Shown here piece after piece: positions 40,559 through 49,995 of a stretch of 64,000 nt of DNA (the stretch's first letter is position 1; each line of letters opens with the position of its first letter). Both the position numbers and the translations under genes were made by a program. The notes under the pieces are model-generated. The model worked only from the letters and a program-made list of their open reading frames with translations. It was not told the origin of the DNA and did not search any database. The stretch comes from Crossiella sp. S99.2 (GTDB taxonomy: Bacteria > Actinomycetota > Actinomycetes > Mycobacteriales > Pseudonocardiaceae): the NCBI RefSeq assembly GCF_023094165.1, contig NZ_JALMDK010000007.1:189099-253098 (forward strand). Reading direction: 5' to 3'.

Positions 40559-42745
40559 ATGACCACCACCCGCAGGCTGTCCGTGGCCGCTCTGCTGCCC
40601 CTGCTGTTGATCGGCCTCGCGCCGCCCGCACACGCCCAGCCCTACCAACGCGTGCTCAACGGTTCCTTCGACACCGGCAAAACCCCGTGGTGGAGCAGTG
40701 GCAACACGCCCTCCCGGGTCGAGGCCGGTCGCCTGTGCGCGGACATCCCAGCGGGGACAACAAATCCGTGGGACGCCATGATCGGCCAGAACGAGATCCC
40801 CCTGGAGGCCGGTCAGCCCTACACGCTCCGCTTCACCGCCACCGGCAAGGCGCCGATCCGGATCAGCCTGCAACTCACCGCGCCACCGCACAGCAGCACG
40901 ATCAACAAGCAGGTCACGCTCACCGAGACCCCGCAGACCTTCGAGTTCACCGGACTGTCCACTGTGGCCAGTAGACACGCCCAGGTGTCGCTCCAGGCAG
41001 GTGGCGCCACTCAGTCCTACACCCTGTGTGTGGACAATGTTTCGCTCACCGGCGGCGTGATCCCGCCCGGCGGCGGCTGGCACTACGGTTCGGCCGTCCG
41101 GGTCAACCAGCACGGCTACCAGGTCAACGGCCCGAAACAAGCCTCCATTGTGGACACATCAACGCAATCGTTGCCGTGGCAGGTGAAGAACGCCACCGGA
41201 GCGGTGGTGGCCACCGGCCGGACCCGGGTGTACGGCCAGGACTCCGACTCCCGTGATCACGTCCACCTGGCCGACTTCTCCCAGCTCCGCACCCGGGGCA
41301 CCGGCTACACCCTGGTCGTGGGCAAGGAGGTCAGCGAGCCGTTCGACCTGCTGGATCGGCCATACGAACAGCTGCGCCGCGATGCGTTGCAGTACTTCTT
41401 CCACAACCGCAGCGGCATCCCGATCGAGGCCCAGCACGTCGGCGCGGCACACGCCCGCCCGGCCGGGCACCTCGACGTCGCGCCGAACCAGGGTGACACC
41501 GCGGTGCCCTGCCTGCCCGGCAGCTGCGACCACACCCTGGACGCGCGCGGCGGCTGGTACGACGCGGGCGATCACGGCAAGTACGTGGTCAACGGCGGCC
41601 TGGCCGTCTGGCAGCTCCTGGACCTCTACGAACGCGCCCGCGACCGCTGGGACCCCACCGGCCAGCGCGACGGCCTGCTGCGCATCCCCGAGCAGCGCAA
41701 CGGCATCCCGGACGTGCTCGACGAAGCCCGCTGGCAGCTGGAGTTCCTGCTGCGCATGCAGGTCCCGGCCGGGCAACCCCTGGCGGGCCTGGCCCATCAC
41801 AAGATCCACGACCTGGCCTGGACCGGGCACCCGCTGCTGCCGCACCTGGACCCGCAACCCCGTTACCTGCACCCGCCGTCCACCGCCGCCACCCTCAACC
41901 TGGCCGCGGCCGCCGCCCGCTGCGCCCGGATCTGGACCCGCTGGGACCGGGCCTTCGCCCAGCGCTGCCGGGAGGCCGCCGACACCGCGTGGCAGGCCGC
42001 ACTGCGTCACCCGGACCGGTTCGCCCCCAGGGAGACCACCGGCGGCGGCCCCTACGACGACACTGACGTGCGCGACGAGTTCTCCTGGGCCGCGGCCGAA
42101 CTGCACGCCACCACCGGCGAACCCGGCTACCTGCGCCACCTCACCAGCACGCTCACCCCGGCCGGATTCTCCTGGAAGGACACCGGCGGCCTGGCCGACC
42201 TGACCATCGCCCGCCACCCCCTGCGCTTCCCCGTCGACCGCGTTCTCGCTGCCCGCCAACGAATCCTGACCGTCGCTGACGGCTATGTGCGGCACCAGCA
42301 GGGCCAGGGTTACCCCAACCCCGGCGAGTACGCCTGGGGCTCCACCAGTTCCACCGCCAACCACGCGATGATCATCGCCACCGCGTACGACCTCACCGGC
42401 AGGCCCGGCTACCGGGACGCGGTGCTCGCCGCGATGGACTACCTGCTCGGCCGCAACGCGCTCAACCAGTCCTTTGTCAGCGGCTACGGCGAACGGGCCA
42501 GCCGCAACCAGCACCACCGGCACTGGGCCAACCAGCTCGACCCCACCCTGCCCAACCCGCCGGCCGGCGCGCTGGCCGGCGGCCCCAACCCCGGGCTGCA
42601 GGACCCGGTGGCCCAGCAGAATCTGCCCGGCTGCGCCCCGGCCAAGTGCTACCTGGACGACATCGGCTCCTTCTCCACCAACGAGGTGGCGATCAACTGG
42701 AACTCCGCCCTGGCCTGGGTGGCGGCCTTCGCCGACACCCGCTGA
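40559..42745 (+). CDS. Secreted family 9 glycoside hydrolase (cellulase) with N-terminal CBM
   Basis: 728 residues from ATG 40559. Signal peptide to about residue 26 (LAPPAHAQ). A CBM4/9-like carbohydrate-binding module follows (VLNGSFDTGKTPWWSSGN to CVDNVSLTG), then an Ig-like CelD-N domain (AVRVNQHGYQVNGPKQASIV), then the GH9 catalytic domain. Catalytic Asp residues are in GGWYDAGDHGKY, conserved His in SRNQHHRHWA and the proton donor Glu in FSTNEVAINWN. The enzyme hydrolyses beta-1,4-glucan outside the cell. The GH6 gene follows after 25 bp and is probably co-transcribed. Confidence 0.95.
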   Translation: MTTTRRLSVAALLPLLLIGLAPPAHAQPYQRVLNGSFDTGKTPWWSSGNTPSRVEAGRLCADIPAGTTNPWDAMIGQNEIPLEAGQPYTLRFTATGKAPIRISLQLTAPPHSSTINKQVTLTETPQTFEFTGLSTVASRHAQVSLQAGGATQSYTLCVDNVSLTGGVIPPGGGWHYGSAVRVNQHGYQVNGPKQASIVDTSTQSLPWQVKNATGAVVATGRTRVYGQDSDSRDHVHLADFSQLRTRGTGYTLVVGKEVSEPFDLLDRPYEQLRRDALQYFFHNRSGIPIEAQHVGAAHARPAGHLDVAPNQGDTAVPCLPGSCDHTLDARGGWYDAGDHGKYVVNGGLAVWQLLDLYERARDRWDPTGQRDGLLRIPEQRNGIPDVLDEARWQLEFLLRMQVPAGQPLAGLAHHKIHDLAWTGHPLLPHLDPQPRYLHPPSTAATLNLAAAAARCARIWTRWDRAFAQRCREAADTAWQAALRHPDRFAPRETTGGGPYDDTDVRDEFSWAAAELHATTGEPGYLRHLTSTLTPAGFSWKDTGGLADLTIARHPLRFPVDRVLAARQRILTVADGYVRHQQGQGYPNPGEYAWGSTSSTANHAMIIATAYDLTGRPGYRDAVLAAMDYLLGRNALNQSFVSGYGERASRNQHHRHWANQLDPTLPNPPAGALAGGPNPGLQDPVAQQNLPGCAPAKCYLDDIGSFSTNEVAINWNSALAWVAAFADTR

Positions 42746-42770
42746 CCTCTGCAACCGAAGGGATTCCACA

Positions 42771-43713
42771 ATGTCGTGGACCGCCCGGCTGGCCCTGTCC
42801 GCAACCGCCCTGCTCCTGGCCACCGCGCCACCCGCGCTCGCGGCCAACCCGATCGACCTCACCAGCGGCTTCTACGTCAACCCGAACTCCGCGCCCGCGG
42901 TCTGGGCGCGCAACAACCCCGGCGACGCCCGCGCCGCGCGCATCCAGTCCGCGATCGCGAACCGACCGATCGGTAGGTGGTTTGGCGCGGACGCCAACAT
43001 CGGCGCCACCGTGGCCAGTTACGTCGGCGCGGCCGACAGCCACGACAAGCTGCCGGTGCTGGTTGCCCTACCATCTGCCCGGTAGGGACGCCTGCGGCGG
43101 CCACTCCGGCGGTGGCGCGGGCAGTCCGGCCGCCTACCGGACCTGGATCTCCAGCCTGGCCGCCGGGATCGGCGCCAAACCCGCGGTAGTGGTGATCGAG
43201 CCGGACGCGCTGGGCGATTTCGAGTGCATGAGCGAGGCCGCCATCCAGGAACGCCTCGGCATGCTCACCTACGCCACCCAGCAGCTCCGGCAGAAGGCTC
43301 CCAACACCTTCGCCTACCTCGACGGCGGCAACGCCGGCTGGGTGCCCGCCGCCACCATGGCCACCCGGCTGAACTCGGCCGGGGTGCGCAACGTGCGCGG
43401 CTTCGCGGTCAACGTGTCCAACTACTACCCGACCGCCGCCTCCCAGAGCTACGCCGGCTCGGTGGTCGCCGCCCTGGGTTACCCAGCCAAATTCGTGATC
43501 GACACCAGCCGCAACGGCAATGGCCACAACGGGCAGTGGTGCAATCCGCCCGGCCGGAAGCTCGGCGTGCCCGCCCAGGTCGGTGGCGGCGCGGAAATGC
43601 TGCTGTGGGTCAAGACCCCCGGCAACTCCGACGGCGACTGCGGTATCGCCCCTGGCATTCCCGCCGGTCAGTTCAGTCCCGCGCTCGCGATCAGGTTGAT
43701 CGACGGCAGCTGA
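42771..43713 (+). pseudogene. Secreted family 6 glycoside hydrolase (cellulase) with a single-base frameshift
   Basis: From ATG 42771 the frame encodes a signal peptide (ending PPALAA) and the first part of a GH6 domain (GFYVNPNSAPAVWA), ending prematurely at TAG 43083-43085. The rest of the domain continues in the +1 frame with LPGRDACGGHSGGG, the proton-donor region VVIEPDALGDF, VSNYYPTAASQSYAG and the final DGDCGIAPG, to 43713. Removing one C from CCC at 43066-43068 restores VLVA-YHLPGRD and a 313-residue enzyme of normal form. Everything else is well conserved, so this is either a recent mutation or a sequencing error in a C-run. Confidence 0.85.
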
Positions 43714-43720
43714 CCCCCTC

Positions 43721-43769
43721 GGCCGCCGCCGCCCCGGATAACCCCCAGCTATCCGGCGCGGCGGCGGCC
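43721..43769 (+). terminator. Strong hairpin after the cellulase genes
   Basis: The arms 43721-43740 (starting GGCCGCCGCCGC, ending CCCGGATA) and 43750-43769 (TATCCGG to GGCGGCGGCC) form a ~20-bp nearly perfect stem with a 9-nt loop, 8 bp after the GH6 stop. No T-run follows. Confidence 0.7.
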
Positions 43770-43981
43770 CCCCACACACGCCACCACCAACAGATGGCTG
43801 TCACAGCCCGCCCGGCGCTGACAGCCTCGCCCCCTGCGGATGACGCGTGTTTCTGTGAGTTGCCGCATCCCGCTGCTGAATGCGACAGGGTGATGTCTAC
43901 TGCCTTCGGGTTGTCCGGTGTCACGACGGTGGGGGTCGTACAACAGGCTCCGGACAACGCACCACCTGCTGGGGGACCCGC
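43770..43981. other. Gene-free promoter region of the WD40 protein with a 9-bp inverted repeat
   Basis: No gene seen. GTTGTCCGG at 43910-43918 and CCGGACAAC at 43950-43958 form a perfect inverted repeat with a 31-bp spacer, ending 23 bp before the start codon at 43982. It could bind a dimeric regulator, possibly the protein's own HTH domain, or form a leader hairpin. A ribosome binding site CTGGGGGACC precedes the ATG. Confidence 0.45.
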
Positions 43982-46900
43982 ATGCCACGCACCGAACAAC
44001 CGCTCGGCTCCGGCGATGACGCACTGACCGGCTTCGCCCGCGACCTCCGTGCCCTGCGTACGGCCGCGGGCGGTCCGACCTACCGGGAACTGGCCCGCCG
44101 CTCGCACTACTCGGCCACCACCCTCGCCGATGCCGCCGGGGGCAAACGACTGCCCAGCCTCGCCGCGACCCTGGCCTTTGTCCGGGCCTGCGCGGGCGAT
44201 GCCGGGGAATGGGAATCCCGCTGGCACCGGGTCGCGGCCGAATTGGCCCAGCCCGAGGAGGAGGCGGAAAAGCCGCCGCCGGTGGAATCCGACGCGCCCT
44301 ATGTCGGCCTGGCCGCCTTCCAGGCCACGGACGCGGACCGCTTCTTCGGCCGCGCCGAGATTGTCGGACAACTCATCCACCGCCTGGCACTACGGCGATT
44401 CCTGGCCGTCTTCGGCGCGTCCGGGGCCGGGAAATCCTCGTTGTTACGGGCCGGGCTGATCGCCACCGTGCGCAAGGGGGAGAACCCGCCGCCGGTGCTG
44501 CTGATGTCGCCGGGCAGGCAGCCGGTGGAGGAATGCGCGGTGCAACTGGCCGCGCTCATCGGCGAATCCGCGGCCGTGCTGCGCGCGGAGTTCGGCCGCG
44601 GCGCCGAGCACCTGCACCTGCGGGTCCGGCAGGCCCTGGCAGACCGGGAGGGCGTGGAACTGCTGGTGGTGGTGGACCAGTTCGAGGAGGTCTTCACCCT
44701 CTGCGCGGACCCGGCCGAACGCGAGCTGTTCCTGGCCATGCTGTTGCACGCGGCCAGTGCGCCGACCAGCCGGGTGCGGGTGGTGCTGGGCGCGCGCACC
44801 GACTTCTACACCCACTGCGCCGCGCACGCCGAGCTGGTCGAGGCCATCCAGGACGGGCAGGTGCTGCTCGGCCCGATGACCACCGAACAGCTGCGCGAGG
44901 CGATCACCCGGCCCGCCTTGGACCGCGGCTACCGCTTGGAAAACGCCTTGGTGGCCACCGTGATGGCCGAGACGGCCGGGCAGCCGGGAGTGTTGCCGCT
45001 GGTCTCGCACGCGCTGCTGGAAACCTGGCGGCGCAGGCACGGCACCACGCTCACCTCGGTCGGCTACCAGGCCGTCGGCGGGATCGCGCACGCCATCGCG
45101 CGCACCGCCGAGGGCACCTACGCCGGGTTCGACCAGGCCCAGCAAACCGTGGCCCGGCACCTGTTCCTGCGGCTGACCGCGCTCGGCGAAGGCACCGAGG
45201 ACACCAAACGCCGCCTCTACCACCGGGAACTCGACGACCATCCGGACACCGCGCACGTGGTCGCCGAACTGGTCTCCGCCCGCCTGGTCACCGCCGACCA
45301 GGACGGCCTGGAGATCAGCCACGAGGCCCTGATCCGGTACTGGCCACGGCTGCACGACTGGCTGGCCGCCGACCGCGAGGGCCTGCGCACGCACCGCCTG
45401 CTCACCGAGGCCACCGACACCTGGGAGTCCCTGGACCGCGATCCGGCCGCGCTCTACCGCGGGGTCCGGCTGGCCCAGGCCAGTGCCTGGGCGGCGGGCG
45501 GCGGGGAGGCGATGACGGTGCGGGAGCGGGAGTTCCTCACCGCGGCCGAGCGCGCACGGGAGGAGGAGGTGGCCGGGCAGCGGCGGCGGACCCGGCGGCT
45601 GCGGCAACTCGTGGCCGCGGTGGTGGCCTTCGCGCTGCTGGCCTCCACCACCGCGATCGTGGCCTTCCAGCAACGGGCCACCGCCGAACGACAGCGCGAC
45701 GACGCGAGTTTCCGGCACGTGCTGGCCGAGGCCGACCGGCTCGCCGCGAGCGATCCCTCGCTGTCCGCGCAGCTCAACCTGGCCGCGCACCGGCTGCGCC
45801 CGCAGGATCAGAGCGTGCACACCCGGCTGGTCGGCACCCGCAACACCCCGCTGGCCGAAAGCCTGACCGGGCACGTCGGCGAGGTCTTCCAGGCCGATTT
45901 CAGCCGGGACGGGAAGATGCTGGCCACCACCGGGGACGACGGCACGGTCCGGCTGTGGGACGTCCGCGATCCGGCGAACGTGCGGCCGTGGGGGCCACCG
46001 CTGGAGGGGCGCCATGGCTTGCTGAGCACCGTGGTGTTCAGCCCGGACGGCAAGCTGCTGGCCGCGGCCGGGGCCGAGGGCAGGGTGCGGCTGTGGCGCC
46101 TCACCGACCCGGCCGCACCCGTGCTGGTGACCAGCTGGCTGGTGGCGGCGGAGGAGGACAAGGAGCGGGTCAACATCGCCGCCTTCCACCCGGACGGGCA
46201 GGTGCTGGCCACCGGACAGGACAGCGGCACAGTACGGCTGTGGGACCTCTCCGAGCCGGCCAAGCCGCGGCCGCTGGGCGGCCCGTGGCCGGGCACCGAC
46301 GGCGAGATGTGGGCGCTGGCCTTCAGCTCGGACCGGCGCACCCTGGTCACCGCGGGCGGCGATGGCCCGGTCCGGCTGTGGGAGCTGACCGGTGGCGAGC
46401 TGCGCGGGCCGCGGAACCTGACCGGCGCCAGCGACAGCGTGTACACCGCGGCCTTCACCCCCGATGGGCAGACACTGGTCGCGGGCAGCCGGGACTCCAG
46501 CCTGCGACTGTGGCGGGTCGCCGACGGCAGCCCGCTGTTCAACCTGGTGAGCGGGCACAACGGCGCGGTGTGGCAGGTGTCGTTCAACCGCGAGGGCACG
46601 ATAATGGCCACCGCGGGCGGGGATGGGCTCGCGGTGTTGTGGAACGTCGCCAATCCCACCGCGGTGACCAGCATCGGGCCGCCGCTGGCCGGCACCGGCG
46701 GCACCATCTACTCGCTGGCCTTCAGCCCGGACGGCCGCACCGTGGCCACTGGCGCCGGTGACGGCACGGTGCGGCTGTGGTCGCTGCCGGCGGAAGTGCT
46801 GATCGGGCACCAGGAACCGATGGACTCCGTGGTGGTCAGCCCGGACGGGCGGGTCACCGTGACCGGGGCCAAGGACCAGAAGATCCGAATCTGGTCCACA

Positions 46901-47833
46901 GTGGACGGTGAGCCGGTGCAGACGGTGGCCGAGCTGCCCGCGGTCAACACGGCGCGGAAGTGCCAGGACTGCCCGACCCAGCTTCGGCTGGCCAAGAACG
47001 GTCGCCTGCTGGCCACCCTCAGCAACACCTCGCTGGTGCGGCTGTGGGACCTCACCAATCCGCGCGATCCGGTGCTGCTCCACGAGTTCACCCTGGGCAC
47101 CGCCTTCACCGGCGGGATCACGCTGAGCCCGGACGGCCTTGCCATGGCGACCAACGAGACCGATCTGACCAGCAGGCTGTGGGACATCAGCGATCCGCGC
47201 AACCCCAGGCAACTGGGCAAGCTGGACGCGCACGATCGCGAGGTCATGGTGCTCGCCTACCGCTCGGACGGCCGCCTGCTGGTGACCTCCAGCCTGGATC
47301 GCACCGTGCAGCTGTGGGATGTCAGCGATCCGGCCAACCCGGTGCGGCGCGGCCGGATCACCATGCCCGGCCCGGTGGACCGGCTGGCGATCAGCCCGGA
47401 CGGCCGCACCCTGGCGCTGTCCTACCGCGAGGACGCCATTGTGCTGTGGTCGATCGCCGACCCGGCCAACCCGCGTCAGCTCGGCACCCTGTCCGGACAC
47501 ACCAAACAGATCACCGCGATGACCTTCAGTCCCGACGGCGGCACCCTGGCCAGCACCGGCAACGACAGCACGATGCGGCTGTGGCGGGTGTCGGATCCGG
47601 CCAACGCCGGTCCGATCGGCGGGCCGATCAGCACCGGGAACAACGCGGGTTCGGTGCTCGCCTTCCGCTCCGATGCCCGGCACCTGGTCGTCGGCGACGG
47701 CACGAACACCGCGCGGCTGCTGGATCTGGACGTGGCCAGGGCGGTGGACCGGATCTGCGCCAGCACCGGGCAGCTGACCGAACAGCAGTGGCAGCGGCAC
47801 CTGCTGGACCTGCCGCGCCGGCCTACCTGTTAG
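43982..47833 (+). CDS. HTH-nSTAND-WD40 signalling ATPase
   Basis: 1283 residues from ATG 43982. Residues 12-90 are an XRE-like helix-turn-helix (TYRELARRSHYSATTLADAAGGKRLPSL). Residues 108-440 are a nSTAND1 ATPase: P-loop FGASGAGKSS at about 144-153, Walker B LLVVVDQFEEVF at about 228-239, and sensor VVLGARTDFY. A single membrane helix lies near 542-562. The C-terminal half has about 14 WD40 units, counted by RLWD-like ends, enough for two seven-blade propellers. This architecture is common in filamentous actinobacteria and presumed to sense a ligand and oligomerise. Whether it acts in defence or development is unknown. Confidence 0.9.
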   Translation: MPRTEQPLGSGDDALTGFARDLRALRTAAGGPTYRELARRSHYSATTLADAAGGKRLPSLAATLAFVRACAGDAGEWESRWHRVAAELAQPEEEAEKPPPVESDAPYVGLAAFQATDADRFFGRAEIVGQLIHRLALRRFLAVFGASGAGKSSLLRAGLIATVRKGENPPPVLLMSPGRQPVEECAVQLAALIGESAAVLRAEFGRGAEHLHLRVRQALADREGVELLVVVDQFEEVFTLCADPAERELFLAMLLHAASAPTSRVRVVLGARTDFYTHCAAHAELVEAIQDGQVLLGPMTTEQLREAITRPALDRGYRLENALVATVMAETAGQPGVLPLVSHALLETWRRRHGTTLTSVGYQAVGGIAHAIARTAEGTYAGFDQAQQTVARHLFLRLTALGEGTEDTKRRLYHRELDDHPDTAHVVAELVSARLVTADQDGLEISHEALIRYWPRLHDWLAADREGLRTHRLLTEATDTWESLDRDPAALYRGVRLAQASAWAAGGGEAMTVREREFLTAAERAREEEVAGQRRRTRRLRQLVAAVVAFALLASTTAIVAFQQRATAERQRDDASFRHVLAEADRLAASDPSLSAQLNLAAHRLRPQDQSVHTRLVGTRNTPLAESLTGHVGEVFQADFSRDGKMLATTGDDGTVRLWDVRDPANVRPWGPPLEGRHGLLSTVVFSPDGKLLAAAGAEGRVRLWRLTDPAAPVLVTSWLVAAEEDKERVNIAAFHPDGQVLATGQDSGTVRLWDLSEPAKPRPLGGPWPGTDGEMWALAFSSDRRTLVTAGGDGPVRLWELTGGELRGPRNLTGASDSVYTAAFTPDGQTLVAGSRDSSLRLWRVADGSPLFNLVSGHNGAVWQVSFNREGTIMATAGGDGLAVLWNVANPTAVTSIGPPLAGTGGTIYSLAFSPDGRTVATGAGDGTVRLWSLPAEVLIGHQEPMDSVVVSPDGRVTVTGAKDQKIRIWSTVDGEPVQTVAELPAVNTARKCQDCPTQLRLAKNGRLLATLSNTSLVRLWDLTNPRDPVLLHEFTLGTAFTGGITLSPDGLAMATNETDLTSRLWDISDPRNPRQLGKLDAHDREVMVLAYRSDGRLLVTSSLDRTVQLWDVSDPANPVRRGRITMPGPVDRLAISPDGRTLALSYREDAIVLWSIADPANPRQLGTLSGHTKQITAMTFSPDGGTLASTGNDSTMRLWRVSDPANAGPIGGPISTGNNAGSVLAFRSDARHLVVGDGTNTARLLDLDVARAVDRICASTGQLTEQQWQRHLLDLPRRPTC

Positions 47834-49139
47834 TCGGGACGGGCGCGGGCGCCGGTTCCACGTGCCGGGTCTCCGGGGCCAGCGCCACGGTGACCGCGGT
47901 CAGCCCACTCATCAGCGCCACGAACACCACCACGCCGAACACGTTGTGGTCAAACCACAACAGCAGCGCGGTGGCCAGCAGCGGGGCCAGGCCGCCGGTG
48001 AGCACGGTGCCGATGTTGTTGGCCACGCCGACCGCGCTGAAGCGCACCTTGGTGTCGAAGAGTTCGGCGAAGAACGCTGGCTGGGAACCAAGAATGGCGG
48101 ACTGGCCGATGCCCAGGGTGATCAGCAGTGCCAGCCAGATGGCCCAGGTCTGGCCGCCGTCGAGCAGCAGGAAGAACGGCCAGGCGGCGGCCAGCAGCAC
48201 CAGCGCGCCGCCGATGGAGACCGGGCGGCGGCCGATCCGGTCCGACAGCGCGCCGAAGGCGGGCACGGTGATCAGCTTGATCGCGGCGGCGATGGAGATG
48301 CCGCTGAGCAGTGCGGCGGTGGGCAGCTGGCGGTCCTGGGCGTAGGCCACGGAGAAGGTGCCGAAGACGTAGAACCCGGCGTTCTCCCCGGCGCCCGCGC
48401 AGATGACGATCAGCATCTGCCGCGGGTAGCGGCGCCATGCCTCCATGAACCTGCTGTGCGCCAACCGTTCCCGCAGCGGACGGCGCACCGTGGGCGCGGG
48501 CACGCCGGCCCGCTTGAACTCCTCGGTCTCGTCGATGGAACGGCGGATCCACAGGCCGAACAGGGTCAGCGCGGCGCCCAGCAGGAACGGCACCCGCCAG
48601 CCCCAGTCCAGAAAGTCCTTTTCGGACAGTGTCGCGGTGACCAGGGCGAAAGCGCCGGTGGACAACAGGGTTCCGGTGCCGGTGCCGATCGCGGGCAGTG
48701 AGGTGAGGAAGCCGCGCCACTTGGGCGGTGAGTTCTCGAACAGGATGATCAGCGCCCCGGTCTTCTCCCCACCCGCGGCGAAACCCTGCACAAAACGCAG
48801 CAGGGTCAACAGGATCGGCGCGGCCAGGCCGATCTGGCCGTAGGTGGGCAGCAGGCCGATCCCGGTGGTGGCCACCCCCATCAGCAGCAGGGTGGCGACC
48901 AGGACGTTCTTGCGCCCCTTGGTGTCCCCGCGTTCGCCGAAGTAGGCGCCGCCGAGCGGGCGGGCCAGGAAACCGATGGCGAAGGTGCCGTAGGCCAGCA
49001 CGGTGCCGACCAGTGGATCGCTGCCGGGGAAGTAGAGCTTGTTGAAGACCAGGGCCGCGGCGGTGCCGTAGAGCGCGAAGTCGTACCACTCCACGGTGGT
49101 GCCGAGCACCGCGGCCAGGGCCACCCTGGGACGAATCAT
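47823..49139 (-). CDS. MHS-family (metabolite:H+ symporter) MFS transporter
   Basis: 438 residues from ATG 49139, with AAGGAG 5 nt upstream. Twelve membrane helices; VALAAVLGTTVEWYDFALYGTAAALVF at the start and FGERGDTKGRKNVLV in the first cytoplasmic loop are the signature of the shikimate/alpha-ketoglutarate/citrate-type MHS symporters. The C-terminal end overlaps the convergent WD40 gene by 11 bp. It is divergent from the IclR gene and, with the following CoA-transferase and lyase, probably imports an organic acid. Confidence 0.92.
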   Translation of the reverse strand: MIRPRVALAAVLGTTVEWYDFALYGTAAALVFNKLYFPGSDPLVGTVLAYGTFAIGFLARPLGGAYFGERGDTKGRKNVLVATLLLMGVATTGIGLLPTYGQIGLAAPILLTLLRFVQGFAAGGEKTGALIILFENSPPKWRGFLTSLPAIGTGTGTLLSTGAFALVTATLSEKDFLDWGWRVPFLLGAALTLFGLWIRRSIDETEEFKRAGVPAPTVRRPLRERLAHSRFMEAWRRYPRQMLIVICAGAGENAGFYVFGTFSVAYAQDRQLPTAALLSGISIAAAIKLITVPAFGALSDRIGRRPVSIGGALVLLAAAWPFFLLLDGGQTWAIWLALLITLGIGQSAILGSQPAFFAELFDTKVRFSAVGVANNIGTVLTGGLAPLLATALLLWFDHNVFGVVVFVALMSGLTAVTVALAPETRHVEPAPAPVPTNR

Positions 49140-49156
49140 CCGGACTCCTTTGTCGA

Positions 49157-49173
49157 GTACCACCTGGTGGTAC
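49157..49173. promoter_or_regulatory. Palindromic operator between transporter and IclR genes
   Basis: GTACCACCTGGTGGTAC has perfect 8-bp arms around a central T. It lies 17 bp before the transporter start and 63 bp before the IclR start, suited to control both. IclR operators are commonly of this length and symmetry. Confidence 0.7.
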
Positions 49174-49236
49174 ACTTGTGCCGCTGAGTGGTTCGGTGAT
49201 GTTATGGACCCGTCCAGTCCCAGGCAAGGGGGAGTT

Positions 49237-49995
49237 GTGTCCGAATCCGAGTCGTCCGGGGTGCGCAGCGTGCAACGGGCGGTGGAACTGCTCGCGCTCT
49301 ACGACGCCGAGCACCCCAGCCGCACCGTGCGCGAGCTGACCGACGCCACCGGTCTGGCCAAGACGACCGTGGTCCGGCTGGTGCACACCCTGGAGCAGTG
49401 CGGGCTGCTGTGGAGCCGCGGTGACGGGCGCACCGTGCCGGGTCCGGCGTTGCTGCGCTGGGCCGAACTGGCCCGCTCCACCTGGCAGCTGCCCGAGGCG
49501 GCACTGGCCCTGCTGGCCGAGCTGAGCCAGGCCAGCGGCGGCGAGGCAGTGCACCTGTACGTGCGGCAGCAGCGGGCCAGGGTGTGCATCGCGAGGCAGG
49601 AGGGCACCCGCACGCTGCGGCACGTGGTCCGGGTCGGCGCCGAGATGCCGCTGTGGTCCGGTGCGGCCAGCCACGTGCTGCTGTCCAGGGCGGAGCAGCC
49701 CGATATCGCCGCGATCGCGCGGCAGGCCCCGCACGAGAACTGGGCGCAGACCCTGGCCGAACGGGCCCGCGCGGCCGCGCTGACCGGGTGGTCGGTGAGC
49801 CATGGCGAACGTGAGGAAGGCGTGTCCGGGGTGGCCGCGCCGGTGTTCGGCCGGGACGGTCAGGTGCTGGCCGCGCTCGCGCTGGGCGGCCCGACCGCGC
49901 GGTTCACCGAGACCGCGGTGGCCGGATTCGGCGCCCTGCTGGTGGATTCGGCCCGGAAGCTGACCGCGCTGGACTGCATCGGCGGGGTGAGCTGA
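49237..49995 (+). CDS. IclR-family regulator
   Basis: 252 residues from GTG 49237, preceded by AAGGGGGAG; an in-frame ATG at 49204 is an alternative. The winged HTH is RTVRELTDATGLAKTTVVRLVHTLEQCGLL. The ligand domain has the usual HVVRVGAEMPLWSGAASHVLLS and VSGVAAPVFGRDGQVLAALALGG. Its stop overlaps the next start by one base (TGATG), so it is the first gene of a catabolic operon, and a perfect palindrome lies in its promoter region. The effector is presumably the acid degraded by this cluster. Confidence 0.92.
   Translation: MSESESSGVRSVQRAVELLALYDAEHPSRTVRELTDATGLAKTTVVRLVHTLEQCGLLWSRGDGRTVPGPALLRWAELARSTWQLPEAALALLAELSQASGGEAVHLYVRQQRARVCIARQEGTRTLRHVVRVGAEMPLWSGAASHVLLSRAEQPDIAAIARQAPHENWAQTLAERARAAALTGWSVSHGEREEGVSGVAAPVFGRDGQVLAALALGGPTARFTETAVAGFGALLVDSARKLTALDCIGGVS

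Noticed and set aside
46000..47700. DNA tandem repeats in the WD40 region
   Set aside because: The units diverge strongly at DNA level; this is an ordinary protein repeat, not a recent DNA duplication.
44444..47800. Very long open frame on the minus strand opposite the WD40 protein
   Set aside because: Antisense shadow of a high-GC coding region. Its translation is rich in Gly, Gln, His and Arg, has no domain, and the plus-strand gene has clear WD40 and STAND motifs.
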